Origin: Latrodectus hesperus
Lineage: Eukaryota > Arthropoda > Arachnida > Araneae > Theridiidae
Assembly: GCA_037975125.1 (NCBI GenBank)
Contig: CM075852.1
Coordinates: 10,698,314 to 10,762,313 of the forward strand
Reading direction: 5' to 3'
Length of the DNA stretch: 64,000 bases
Under the pieces are notes generated by a model. That model worked only from the letters and a program-made list of their open reading frames with translations. It did not search any database and was not told the origin of the DNA. A program made the position numbers and the translations under genes. Below are positions 47,216-58,954 of this stretch, one piece after another; positions within the stretch are counted from its first letter, which is position 1, and every line of letters starts with the position of its first letter.

Positions 47216-49044
47216 ATTTATCGAGTTTGGATAAAAAGAAGGCAGTGTTAAAAATTAGTTCACGTCTGATACAGCTGAATCGAATTTTTAGGAAAAGCTA
47301 ACGTTGTTCGATCGACGATAGATAAAGAAAGGATGACTCTTTGCAAACTTTAACTGTGAACCAAAAGATAAATGAAAAATAGTGTGTAATCACAAGTATT
47401 AAATTCAATAACTTGCTAAAAACCTCAATAACTTTAAATACTATAGTGAAGATAATTCAACTGAAATAACTTCGCTAAAAGAATAATTTAATAAAGAGCT
47501 TGGTAAATATATATTTTTATGTTTCTTAGTTATGTGGAAATCATATTGTGAAATTCTATGATTATGTGATATATAGTTATTATGATGATTCATAAGAATA
47601 TAAGGTATGTTTTTTTTTAAATACAACTAAAAACTTTTATGTAGAAAAACAGGAAGATAATTGCGATGCATGTCTCTATTTCTATTAACAAGTTGAAGTT
47701 AAATAATGAATTTAATTTCATTCTGTTGTTTGAGCAAAAAAGAAAAAGGAGAGATTTTGAAACTCTCACATATTTGAAAACTATCTTTCTACTTGAAATG
47801 CGTTACTATTAGTGATACAATGGTTTTTTATTCGATTAAGAATAAAGATTTTCAAATATAAAATAATATAAATATTTTACTTCACAATACTAGCAAAGAC
47901 ATTTTTCATACCAAAAAAATTATTTGTCTCCTATTCATAATTTTATATTTTTATTAAAAACGATTGCAAAAGTTAAATAAGATATTTGTGATATATTTAT
48001 AAATGTAATTTTAAAATGTTTTATTTTTTATGAATTTTAAAATTTTTAAAAAGAAAAAAAACTTACACAGAGAAAAAGAATATATAATTTTGAATGATAC
48101 AAAAAAATTCCGTAAAGAAATTATGTCCTTGTTGAAACATTTCGTTACCGTAAAAATTTCTCTAATGTGTTATGCTCACTAACTTTTTAAGAGTACAATT
48201 TTATAAGAGTATTCATGCACCAATATATAAGCTTATTTCAAACCTCAAAGTTCCGTTTGGAACTCGCCTGCACCGCTATATAAGTATCAATAGTTGAAAA
48301 ATCATTTTAATTTGTTCATTGCAAAATTATAAATACATGTTAATTCCAGAAAATTTTAAAAATGGAAGGAGTATTTTCAGAATCATTTTAAAGTTCAATA
48401 AAAATGTGACGTTAAAACATTCAGGCATTATGCTAATTATAATTTAAGTGAGAAAATTTTTTCAGAGAATTAGGTGACAAAAAAATCCACTAAGTCACGT
48501 CAAAAAAAAAGATAAACACAGAAAACTTAGCATTTCATATATAAATATTACTTATATTTTATCTATAAAATAAATCTTTCAAATATATCTTACATGAAAA
48601 GAACCACGTTATTGTAGAGTGCAATTCAAGATTTTCATGCTTTATTAGCAAGAGCGCAATTACCTTCTTGAAACATTTTTTTTAAATTACAAAACGAATA
48701 TGATATGATTTTTATTTAGAGGCAGCATTGGAATAAATTGTGTAAGGTTTTGTAATAGGCTTCATATGCCACTAATATAAATATATAACTTTGAAAAGAT
48801 GGTACTTATCAAATGTTACTTATACTATAGGCAAAAAAGAAAACTTTTATGTATCGAAACAAAATAAAGGAATATTATAACCAAAAACAAACTTATTATA
48901 ACCAAATTCAAATATTCATTTTAGATTCGTCGAATTCAATATTCTTGATTTTATCCATTCCATTGCTGATTATAACACTGAATAATCAGATATTCATAAA
49001 ATATAATTCCATCCACTTAAATATATTTTGCTCTAATTAAAATT
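47216..49044. other. AT-rich non-coding tract
   Basis: No gene, island or recognised repeat. Confidence 0.75.
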
Positions 49045-49104
49045 AATAAGAATTATATAAAATTATTATATTACTAAATATAATAATTTTTAATAATTCT
49101 TATT
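49045..49104. repeat. 26-bp inverted repeat (24/26), 8-base loop
   Basis: Arms 49045-49070 and 49079-49104 are reverse complements at 24 of 26 positions around TTACTAAA. The right arm is followed by a further partial copy of AAAATTATTATATTT. A fold-back of pure A/T plus two G:C pairs. Confidence 0.85.
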
Positions 49105-49559
49105 AAAAATTATTATATTTTAATGCTAGTTTAAAGGTAGGAAATTGAAATAGTCGAATGAGCAAAAATATTCTAAGATTTGAATGTCAGTCTTCGCTAA
49201 ATCTTCTGCGAGTGTTCAAAGATTCACGAGTTTAAATGAAACCAATACAATATTTAAGACTGATATGCCATAAGAGAAGATATGCCATTTAGAAAGATCA
49301 AAGACAAATTAGCTCTCAGTTGCAAATGCAAGCGATATTTTCTAATTTGACATACTGCAGACGATGTCTTCGGAAACTGAATCAGATTCAGAATATAAAA
49401 AAAGGAAGGAACACAAACAAATATCCGTGGTCTTCGAATTCAATAGCTCATTCTCCAATCTTTCAGATTCAGTTAAATGACCTTCCGCATTATCAGATCA
49501 CCATTCCATACTCATTAAAATGGATGGGGAGCAAGACAAATAACAAAAATAAATTGAGC
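49105..49559. other. mixed AT-rich non-coding tract
   Basis: Intermediate composition. An 87-codon plus frame at 49320-49583 has no motif; no gene called. Confidence 0.6.
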
Positions 49560-49860
49560 AGCGATAACCGAATGTGGGAGTAGAAAGGAATGCAGAGCCA
49601 TTTCAAGAATGAAGGAAGGGAGTCGAAGAGACTATCTGGACATTTCTATTTACATAAAAAAGTAGTTGAGCTCTATTGGATGGCTAATCGGGGTGGATGT
49701 TGAGCCAAAAGTGCGCAATTAGCCTCCATGGAATACGATTTTGCGAACTCTTTTTCCTTTGTGTGCTGCGATAATGTCAGTGCGACCAATGGGCGCCCGT
49801 GTCCCATTTCTTGACATTACTTTCGTATTAGTTTGAGAGAAAACGTTTTTTCATGGTTTA
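49560..49860. other. GC-richer non-coding island
   Basis: Complex core at 49670-49810 (GGGGTGGATGTTGAGCC; CCAATGGGCGCCCGTGTCCC). No frame of interest. Confidence 0.3.
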
Positions 49861-50046
49861 CAAACTGTAAAACTAAACGAAATTGTGTACGAAGTTCATT
49901 TTCTGAATTTTCATGGCTTGTATATTAGATTGAAGTATTTACAGTGTAACATGCGTTTTTCTGGTAAATAATGTCAAGTGGTTTTAACTGCATTCAAACA
50001 TTTATTTATTTGTTAAGCTTTATATTAAGCTAAAACTTATTTATTT

Positions 50047-50185
50047 TTTATTGCCTCCATTAACTCATTAAGGGCAAATTAGACCAGAACTAGACTAATG
50101 ATGCTTAAAGTGGGATTCGAACTCAAGAAGTGTTGAAATGAAAACTATCGCTTTAAAATTTATCTTCTTGCTCAGATAACTAAAA
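50047..50185 (-). mobile_element. tRNA-derived SINE (family B, copy 3), decayed and deleted
   Basis: Matches the 9.15 kb copy in GGGCAAATTAGACCAGAACT, GCTTAAAGTGGGATTCGAAC and AGTGTTGAAATG. It lacks the segment between the CTTAAAGTG block and the T-arm (about 40 bases) and has lost a clear head. The B-box complement GGATTCGAAC is intact. No target duplication identified. Confidence 0.7.
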
Positions 50186-50397
50186 ACATTTTTCTCTCTC
50201 TTTTTCTCATTGTAGGTTTTTATTACGAAAATAACATAAAAATAGTTATTTCAGATTGTTTTATAACATTGCACAGTTTTTTTGATACATTATTCAAAGG
50301 TTTAATTTACCACAATCTGATCTTTAAGTAATTGTTGTTAGATCCATTGATTTTTTTTTAAATGAGACTTTAAATAATTTAAAGTAAATGAAATATA
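50186..50397. other. AT-rich spacer
   Basis: Nothing recognised. Confidence 0.6.
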
Positions 50398-51068
50398 TTG
50401 TAAAACAGGGATGCACAACCTATGGCCCGCGGGTGAAAATTGGCCCGCGTCGCCTTTAAAGTTGGCCCGCGAATGTTGTTAATGAAATAAGACTAATTTA
50501 AAAAGAAATGAGACTCTTTCAAATAAACAAAAGAAAAAATCTGATAGGAAAACGATTCTACATCAGAATAAATATTTTAAATTTGTGAGCAAACGTTTTC
50601 TTTAATGAATTAAAACAAATCAAAAATAAGAAATAGGATAGCAGATAAGAACCTTTCTTCTGTTTTAGTATTGCCACAACGAATCTTAAGCCCAACATAA
50701 AATCAATAACTTCAAATATTCAGTCATAGTCATCACATTAAATTTTACTAATTTTTTTCAAAACTTAAATTGTGTTCTTTGTATAATTACCAAAAAGTTT
50801 TCTCCAGTTATTCAATTTCAAGTTTTTTTCTGGAAATAAAGTATTTTAAGCATATCTATAATGTTTGTGTTTTATTACTTAATTGTATAATGTTTGCATG
50901 CGTAAATAAGTAAATTAACAATTACAATTCATGCGTATTGCCACAAAAAACAGTGTTTTCACGTTTATAACATGTTTTAACGTTTACGTACTGCTTTGGC
51001 CCTCGACATGATCTTTTTTCATATTTTGGCCCCTCATTCTGAAAAGATTGTGCACTCCTGTTGTAAAA
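50398..51068. mobile_element. hAT-type MITE with perfect 8-bp TSD
   Basis: The element occupies 50406-51060 (655 bp). Its termini are CAGGGATGCACAA on the left and, on the reverse complement, CAGGAGTGCACAA on the right. Perfect 8-bp duplications TTGTAAAA flank it (50398-50405 and 51061-51068). Sub-terminal TGGCCCGCG repeats (three on the left) and GGGCC motifs on the right are typical of hAT elements. The interior is AT-rich and non-coding. The intact duplication indicates a relatively recent insertion. Confidence 0.93.
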
Positions 51069-52259
51069 TATTCTACAAAAATGTTAGAAATCCGAATCAT
51101 CTTTCAAAAGTAATCTTATACAATATAAATTTAGCAACTATTAAAAGTTAAGAATACTAGTTTTCGATCTAAGTCACACTAGCAATGAAATCTCAGCATA
51201 CATTGCTGCTACAATTCCTCCATACATTATTGCATTCTTACACAATACACATTTATCCATTTAGTAAAAATGTCATTGGTTTCACTAATGTAAAATAAAT
51301 TCAATTGATAACGATAAGAATATGTACATGACACACATTTACTTAATATAACGTAAATGATATTAACAAGTTGTATTAATTAATTACATAAAATAAAATT
51401 ATATTATCGATATTTTGCTAACGCCATAAGGTATTCACAGTAAAAAACCTTAATCATATTTATTAAGAAAGTATTCCTTATTAAAATGTTAATCGTCAAA
51501 ATCATTATACTAGTTTTTTTATACCTATAGTCAATGGATTAACATTCTAGATTAATTACCAGTAATAAATACAGAAATATGTAGTTTTCAACACTTATCA
51601 TTTTTAATTGCTACCGCGTACGATAGTATAACGTTACAAAGCTGTTATATATGTTTTTTCTTGCCACTATTGAGAATTTCTCTTTCTCTGGGATTTATCT
51701 TAAATAAAGGGTCGTGTTCACGAGTCGTAGGAGGACAAACTCGGAAATCTCTCAAGCGCACACATATTAATTTATGTGCACGCGAAGAGCAAAAATCTAT
51801 GCCTAAAATGTATTGAACCCAGAAGCTTCTATGCCGAAGATCAAGAAAGGATTTTAGGTAAAGGAAAATTCAATTAATTAATGTTTACCACCTTTATTTA
51901 TGTAATAAATAAACCAACATAGATTTAAAGCGCCACGTGTATTAATCCGCGTTTTTGAATACAATTATTCAAATAAAGCATATTCTACATGTAAAAAAAA
52001 AACTACTGATTTTAATAACTCGAGAATTGTTTACAGACATTTTGATATTTAAAATTTGATTTATATCTCCGAGTGTAAACTTTGAAACAATTTCATTTTC
52101 TGGAGCTTTAATACATACACAACTCTTTCAGTTACATTCCATTCATGATCACAGAAACATTCTCTTGTAAGCTTGTTTGTCCTTTCAACCTGAAAACCTT
52201 CCCAGAAACAAAAAATATGTATATTAATAAAACGCAAATGCATTTCTATACTTCAACGC
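51069..52259. other. AT-rich non-coding tract with small mixed patch
   Basis: A complex patch at 51690-51850 (GGGTCGTGTTCACGAGTCG; CACACATATTAATTTATGTG, an imperfect palindrome). Otherwise AT-rich; no gene. Confidence 0.6.
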
Positions 52260-52740
52260 TTTCCTACTAACCGTCCACATTTCCACTGTTTCTCCTCGGA
52301 CCCCTCCCCCGCACATAATAATATCCATTCTCTTTCATATTAATGCACTCTCGGTTTTCGGGCAGAATAATTTTTATTTCCGTTTTTATTCCATTTCCTC
52401 TCGCTGCTTTTCCCTTTTCATAGGGAAAGAGTACTTTTTTTTCTTTCCACGGTCGCAGTTTATTTACTTCTTGGAGAGTCATCTGTAAGTGAAAGCTCTC
52501 GCTCACAAATGCACTCTCGAGAAAAGTTGAATGAGCCTCCCCGTTTCCTCTTTAGAAAGCCTGGACAAAAACGCCCCCGCAGCAATTTGCACTTGGTGCC
52601 CGAAAGGGTGAAATATTTCTATAATAATTCATCCCTTTTAATGTAGCAGCCAGCTTAATATTTCGGAAATCTGGAATGCTGCTGGGGCCCCGGGATTCCG
52701 ACGAAGAACATAGTCTCTATATATAAATTAAGAACTTTCG
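52260..52740. other. GC-richer non-coding island
   Basis: Two GC-rich parts, 52270-52320 (CTCCTCGGACCCCTCCCCCG) and 52540-52710 (AAAACGCCCCCGCAGC; CTGGGGCCCCGGGATTCCG). A 79-codon minus frame covers the left part without a motif. Confidence 0.35.
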
Positions 52741-52935
52741 CGTAAATTTCCTTTAAAAATATACATATTTTTATAAAATGAAATGTTAAGAATGAATATC
52801 GCACTAAGGATTTCAAGTTTTAGAAAGAAAAATAAATGCTGATGACAAAAATACAAAAATTTAAAAACATTTGCATGTTAAGGAATTAATAAAACATACG
52901 GTAACTCTATTCTCAAATCATATAGAAAAAAGTTT

Positions 52936-52981
52936 TCTCTCTCTCTCTCTCTCTCTCTATCTATATCTATATATATATATA
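52936..52981. repeat. compound (CT)n-(TA)n microsatellite
   Basis: CT dinucleotides at 52936-52958 change through CTATCTATAT into (TA)n to 52981. Confidence 0.95.
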
Positions 52982-53100
52982 TTCAATCAGACTAGAAGGC
53001 AAGGCAAACTGGGTGCATATTTATATTAAGTGCATAAAGTGATCATTTGTGATATACTGTTGAACTCGGTGTCAATAAATCATAATTTTTACGTCGTAAG

Positions 53101-53427
53101 CAACTCGATGACGTGCAGGGCGGCGGTGGCCTGGTTGGTTAGGGCATCGTTCTCATTATCGGAAAGCAGTGAGTTCGAATCCCGGCTTAACCGAAGATCA
53201 ATCGTGTTCTTCTATAGGTGGCTGGGGCACGTTAAAACTGGGCATGGTCGCAATGTCCTCCAAGTGAAATGATACCTCTGGGGTGGCAGGCCAAGCATTA
53301 GGAGCCTTTTGATTGATCTCTGGTTCAAAATCCCGAAGATTCCAACCGGCTGCTTCTATCAAACTGGTAGAGGCGAACTCAGGCATAGGTGCAGGAAAGC
53401 ATACTGGGTGCAACAACTCGGTGACGT
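53101..53427 (+). mobile_element. tRNA-derived SINE (family C) with TSD
   Basis: Flanked by CAACTCGATGACGT (53101-53114) and CAACTCGGTGACGT (53414-53427), 13 of 14 identical. The 299-bp body starts GCAGGGCGGCGGTGGCCTGG with an A-box TGGCCTGGTTGGTTAGG and a B-box GAGTTCGAATCCC at about 53170. A GC-balanced non-tRNA body with CCTCTGGGGTGGCAGGCC follows. The acceptor and T stems do not pair as in a working tRNA, so this is a SINE head and not a tRNA gene. Frames of about 80 codons on both strands within it are artefacts. Confidence 0.92.
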
Positions 53428-54112
53428 CACACAATGTATCATCTATATTAAAGATAAGTATTTAGTTCTACAAGTTTAAGATGTGCACTCAACAAGAGAG
53501 TTGCTTGCTATGTCAGGGTCAAACGCATACTTTTTAGCCTCCAAAGTAATGCATTTACCAAATGACTTAACTTGGCCTTCTTTACTGCGGTAATTTTTCC
53601 TCACTACAAATCATAATATATATTTAGAAGAAATACAAACCTATATGAATGTGTGGAGTACATATTTTTCTTGTCCCCAATGGAAAAATATCACCCAATA
53701 ACAACAGATTTTAGACAATGACAAAACATTTTATACACTCGATTAACCTCCAAATGTACTAGAATGAAAAACAGAACGTCACTTCATAGTAACGCTCTAT
53801 TTTTCATCAGATTACTATATCAATATCACATATTTCATTTAGCACTTACGAATCATAAACAAATTAAATGTTACACTGATTTCTTGAATAAAGCACATTC
53901 ACACAAATTTAATCCTTTTTAAAACAATTTAATTGTGTATAACATAATAGGACTTAAATTTATTCAATAAAAAAGAAAATAACTCGATATATTCCCCAGT
54001 TACCTTCAAAATATTTATCACCAGTTCTCCAGTTTTCTTTAAAATATTTATAATAATTTATTTATTAAATCCATGGTCGTAAAACACATTTTTAATATTA
54101 TTTTATATACAG
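53428..54112. other. AT-rich non-coding tract
   Basis: No gene or repeat recognised. Confidence 0.7.
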
Positions 54113-54150
54113 GATTTAAATTTATATAATTTAATATATAAATTTAAATC
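54113..54150. repeat. perfect 16-bp inverted repeat
   Basis: GATTTAAATTTATATA (54113-54128) and its exact complement (54135-54150) around a 6-base loop. Confidence 0.85.
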
Positions 54151-54165
54151 TTGAACAATAAATAT

Positions 54166-54393
54166 AAGCTTAATTACAAACTAGCTTAAGCTAACCATAT
54201 GGGGAGAAAAGAATAGTCATCTTATGAGTATTTATAAAAATATAAGACCTATATACTGAATGAAATCGCACCTTTAATGTAAAATTTAATCACATATGGT
54301 AAGTACAGGCTTAATTTGTAAATTCAAAATCATTAATTATATGGGAACAAAAAAGCATTCATCTTAATTAGAATTCATAAATAAGAGACTTAG
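54166..54393. repeat. two-copy tandem duplication, period ~140 bp
   Basis: AAGCTTAATT at 54166, CATATGGGGAGAAAAG, TCATCTTATGAGT and ATAAGACCTA (54242) recur in order as AGGCTTAATT at 54307, TATATGGGAACAAAAAAG, TCATCTTAATTAG and ATAAGAGACTTA (54380). Identity is roughly 70%. Confidence 0.65.
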
Positions 54394-54899
54394 ACTATCA
54401 TAATTTAAATAACTTTGAGATTTTAATCCATTTCAAACACCTCAAAAGATTTTAAAGTATTATCAGGTTTTCTAATACTTTCTTTCAATTAGAACACCAT
54501 TTAATTAAAACATTATTTACTTATTAAAACAAACAGTTTCTCGACCAAACATCTTAAAAAATTCTTTATCATTTTAATTTTTTTGAAACGCAAATTACCT
54601 TCTCTATTCAATTCTCTCAGAGCTCTTAACTTAAAATGCTTCAAAGAAAGGATATATTTGAATACCACTTTTTTTTAAGAATTTAGTGCTAAAAGCCGTT
54701 AGCCTTGTTAACTACTTTTATGTCGTTTATCCTGAACACAAAATAGAACGTCTTACTCAATTAGCTAAGCCAACGATTCAAAAATTAAATGCTCACTTCG
54801 CATCGGTAACCCTTTGTTCTGTTGCCATTACTTCTAATTCAATGGTATTTAAAGCTAATGCAGATTAAATAACGAGCTACACGCTGTAGCAAGAATCAA
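54394..54899. other. AT-rich non-coding tract
   Basis: No gene; a 60-codon frame at 54686-54868 has no motif. Confidence 0.6.
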
Positions 54900-55460
54900 C
54901 TTCGTAATTGATACGTTAAGCTCCTTATTGAAAACATCCTCTTAGAAATGCTGGCGGAAATACTTTTTGGATGGATCCCGCAATAGCTATTAAGTCGCAA
55001 CAATTTATATTCGATAAACAAATGAATTAAGCCAGCAAACAGTTACTGTTAAAAGAGACGTCATTAAAAAAATAACCTGGAACTCAAAATACGAGGAGAC
55101 AAAAGCAATAAAGCGCGGCCTGCAGAAAGGATTGAATCGAAGGGCTTGGCGATTAGTTACTTTTGTTTTGGCGAAAAATTTAATGCATCGTTTTGTGGCT
55201 GATAATGTGATCGCTTATAGCTCCGTTATTCACCGCGCCTGCTCTGAGATTTGTGAATAGCGGGGCTTCTTTCTCTAGAAGAGAAAACTCTCGACAGGAA
55301 AAAGAGGAGAAAAACTGGAAAGAGGAAGGGATCAAATGAAGCGCGCCCTTTTGCACACGAAGTTTCCTAAATTAATATTTTCTTGTTTTGTTAGAATGTA
55401 AGCGGATTAAGTTCAGTTGGAAGAATTTCCTCCTGGTTCGATTCTGTATAAAAAAAAACT
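54900..55460. other. GC-richer non-coding island
   Basis: Complex over more than 500 bp, with AAAGCAATAAAGCGCGGCC (55102), TAGCTCCGTTATTCACCGCG (55218) and a purine-rich stretch at 55280-55335. No open frame of note. The density of CAATAAA and GACGTCAT-type words resembles enhancer sequence, but that is a compositional impression. Confidence 0.35.
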
Positions 55461-56999
55461 AATCCGAGGTGATACAGAAATATATTTATACATTTTCGAT
55501 TCTTCGCCATGTTTGCATTTCCATTAGGTAACTGATATCTTAGAATTATTTGTGGAATTATATTAGGTGTATATTATCATAAGAAAAAATGATTTCATTA
55601 TTTTTTTTTATTTATAGAATGCTATGAAAAATCAAAGTATTTTTCAAATTGGATTTTCTTCAGAAAATCATTTTTTATTCAAAAAAGGTGATATTTTATG
55701 CAGTTACATTTTTAAGAAGAAAAAAATTATTTTTATTTATGCAAACACATAAAAGTTTTTTCAATGATACCTATAAAAGGATTGTGGGTGTGTAAAATTA
55801 CGATAATATTATTCGTTAAAATAAAAGTTCAACTCTTAAATTTCCTAACAAATGTAAAGACAAATCTTGTACAAAACAACATATTTATTTAAATTTACTA
55901 GGAAACAAAATCAACCAATTCCAATTGGTATCGTTTTGATAATAGACCAAAATGAACCCTTAAAATATAAACAAGCATTTTTACATCTCTAATGCATCTT
56001 TTATTCCCTTCTACATCTGCTTAAAAAAATTTGTATTTCTGAAAACAGAATGGTTCTTGCATCGAGCGCCATCCGTCTTTGTTGCATTAGTTTGAGTTTG
56101 CGTCAGTGATTTCAGAATGATTAAATTATATTCTACACATTTTGTAAAAGAAAAATCAATCTAAATTCCAGTTTAATATAGACATTTAATCAATTACCAA
56201 AGCATAAACAGATCGGATTTCCACAAACACGAAAGTTAATTAAAAATCATTTAATATATTACTTACAATGATGTAAAAGTTTGATGGATATTAAAACTAT
56301 GTATCTGCGTCTATCGGTACTGAACCTCTTCTAGTCAGATAAACAGCGTATATACAAGAAAAGCTACTAAATTTTACCCAGATTGTCTCCAGTAATCTAA
56401 TACGTGCAATAATATTCTATAGGTGTACATATATATGCTTGAAATAACATCGTATGAGAGACAAATAACTATCTAATACTGATATAAAAATAACGAATAT
56501 TATGTTTCTTCAATGATTAAAATATTATCTGCTTTGTTGGCTACAGATGAAATATTAAATTAATTTATTACGGATAATCAGTATTAGAATTGAGAGTAAT
56601 TTTGTCAAGCAATATTATTTTATTAATGTAATACGCGTGAGTGATATTTTCTCTAAAGTTTATTAAAAAGATAAGCTAAAAATAATCTAATATTTATTAA
56701 ACTTGATAAATATAAATATTTTATGAACAATTTAATCATTTAAATTTATCTCTGTACAATAATTGAATTATTTATAAAATGTACTTTAAGAGAGATAGTA
56801 ATAAAACTATCACATACCAACACAATTCTTTTCACACCAATAAATAAAAACAAAACTCAAGCACATCATCACCTAATTTTCTTCAACCTTTCTTTCTCGG
56901 CAAGAAAGTATTTTAAAATCTTTTTTTATTATTATTATTTCCAGAAAAATAGCGAATTAAGAGAAAGCTTCCTGTTCCGGGAATAAATAAACGTTTATT
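55461..56999. other. AT-rich non-coding tract
   Basis: No gene, island or recognised repeat. A small mixed patch at 56060-56110. Confidence 0.75.
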
Positions 57000-57360
57000 C
57001 CTAAAACTCGAGGGTCTTGTTGCCATTTAATTAGAAGAGCTCTCTCCAGCGACCCAAAAATGAAATGAGCGAAGAGCTTATTAAAGGGCGAATGCATTTT
57101 CAATTACTTCGGAATGTGCCCAAATTCAATTACCTATTAAAGGGACTCACTTTATGGATTTTCTACAAGAGAACCGGACCACCGGGTAATAGTCGGGCAT
57201 ATTCATTCCTTGAACCCTTGTTTTCTTTTTTTTCTTTTCTACCCTTTATTTTCCGGGCAGGTTTTATTGAACGAGGAATAAATTTTCACTGCTTACAATC
57301 GGCAGAAACCGATCGAAAAGTAGAACGTTTGGCGCTTTTTAATGTCTAAACTTAATATAA
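57000..57360. other. GC-richer non-coding island
   Basis: Complex sequence with TTTAATTAGAAG, CAATTACCTATTAAAGGG and similar homeodomain-type cores, and AACCGGACCACCGGG at 57173. A 94-codon frame (57065-57349) has no motif and includes a Phe-rich translation of a T/C run. Confidence 0.35.
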
Positions 57361-58954
57361 ATAGAAGAAATGGGTGTGTGAAGATCCTCTTTTTTTGCAA
57401 TCGTTTCTTTGTCTAATTTTTTTCTTTTTTTATTCTTATGGTACTGATTCGCAATTAAAATGAATTGTCAAACTTCCCTTTCGGTGATTTTTCCTTCATT
57501 TCAGTCTCGTTATTTTTCTTTTCTTTTTCTATGAAGAAAAAAAAATTTTTTTCAATTTTCTTTTCGAGTGTTATTAGAAAGTTAGATGAGACTAATTCAA
57601 TTTTGTAACGAGTTATTTCCATAAAAAGGAATTTTTTTTTATTATTTGCTGCAGTTTTTTTCTTCTCTCTCTCTCTTTCTCCCTCTTTGTTACTTGCAGC
57701 TTTAAGATGGGAAAATAATTCAAACTTGTTGTATAACTTAAACTTGCAAAACTACCGTTTATTTAATTTCCCAACAACAATTTGCACTAATGGTCGCTCA
57801 TACTTATTTTTCGAAATGTTTTAGAAAAAAAAAAGAGTCTAGTTTCTGCTCTTTACACATGAAGTAAATTATTTAATTATGTGTAACTGATTCTTTTGTA
57901 AACTTTCTTTTCACGTTTGACTTGCGAATAAGATATTTTAATGTTTTACTGAATATCATCTGAAGAAGCGTCATAAGAAAACTTTTCAAAGAATAACTCT
58001 AAGTAATCAAAGAATTATTTTGTTATTGATTGATTATTTTTTCATTGAGTTTGATTCAATAAATATAATTTATGAAAGAAATTTTAAAGCCCGTAATATT
58101 TTATAAATTTAGATTTTGCAACTAATGAAATGGTTGAAAGACAAATACTTTCATGAATACCTCAAAATATTTAGAACGCCTACAATATCAACAAATAATT
58201 CTCTGGAAATTTTATCGCAAACGGAACGTAAAAATTTGTTCCGTTTGTAATAGAGTTTTCAAAGGAATTATTTCGACTATCATGTTGATACTGTAAGAAT
58301 TATTGATTGTTACATTGAAAAATTTATTTCTACTATATTAACTTTTGTTATCAATTATATTTAATTTTGTTGTTAAAAAAATTGCTTTCATATTCAGGTA
58401 CTACACGACAATGGTTTTGGCATTCTTTAAGTCACAGTCACGTTATTCCTTAAAAATAACACCAGAGATCACATGTACCAAGAACATGTGTTAACTAGTG
58501 TTATTTTTGGATAGAGATGCTGTATTTCTTTTATCATTTTTCATGACATTTTGTATAAAAAGATATTTTGTAGGAAGAAACCATTCCAGAAGTAATTAAA
58601 AAGGGTTACAATTCATAAATTTCCAAATATGATCTTGATATGTTCTACTTTTCCTTTATTTTAATATTGTTCATATTATTTCAGATAATATTCAAATGAG
58701 TGATAAGCTATCTCAAAAGTCTGATTTTAATATTATAATAATAGAAAAAATTACAAGTTTGATTTCCATTTATAAAGGAATATCCATTTTCGGAGAAAAA
58801 TTGCAATTTGAAAAAAATTTTGATATTTATTATTTTTAAGTGAATTTTCTATTTGTTTAACTCTGGCTAAGGCGACATTTTGTAACATTAATGAAGTTTC
58901 TGTAGATCGAAAAAGGTAGAATCGAAAAAGGTTTGGAACTCTTAAAAACTTTCT
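57361..58954. other. AT-rich non-coding tract
   Basis: T/C-rich from 57380 to 57700, including a short (CT)n at 57665-57680. Holds the imperfect hairpin at 58452-58508. No gene. Confidence 0.7.
58452..58508. repeat. imperfect hairpin
   Basis: AAAAATAACAC (58452-58462) pairs with GTGTTATTTTT (58498-58508), and CACATGT (58470-58476) with ACATGTG (58484-58490). This gives a two-part stem with an internal loop and a 7-base end loop. Confidence 0.7.

Noticed and set aside
49368..49450. Short Ser/Glu-rich frame starting MSSETESDSEYKKRK
   Set aside because: Resembles an acidic transposase N-terminus, but is under 35 codons with no inverted ends or supporting context.
53115..53190. Functional tRNA gene (also the heads at 9.3 and 16.2 kb)
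   Set aside because: Acceptor stems do not pair and each is joined to a non-tRNA body; target duplications at 53.1 and 9.15 kb show retroposition.
55420..55445. B-box-like GGTTCGATTCT
   Set aside because: No plausible tRNA fold or SINE body around it; probably chance.
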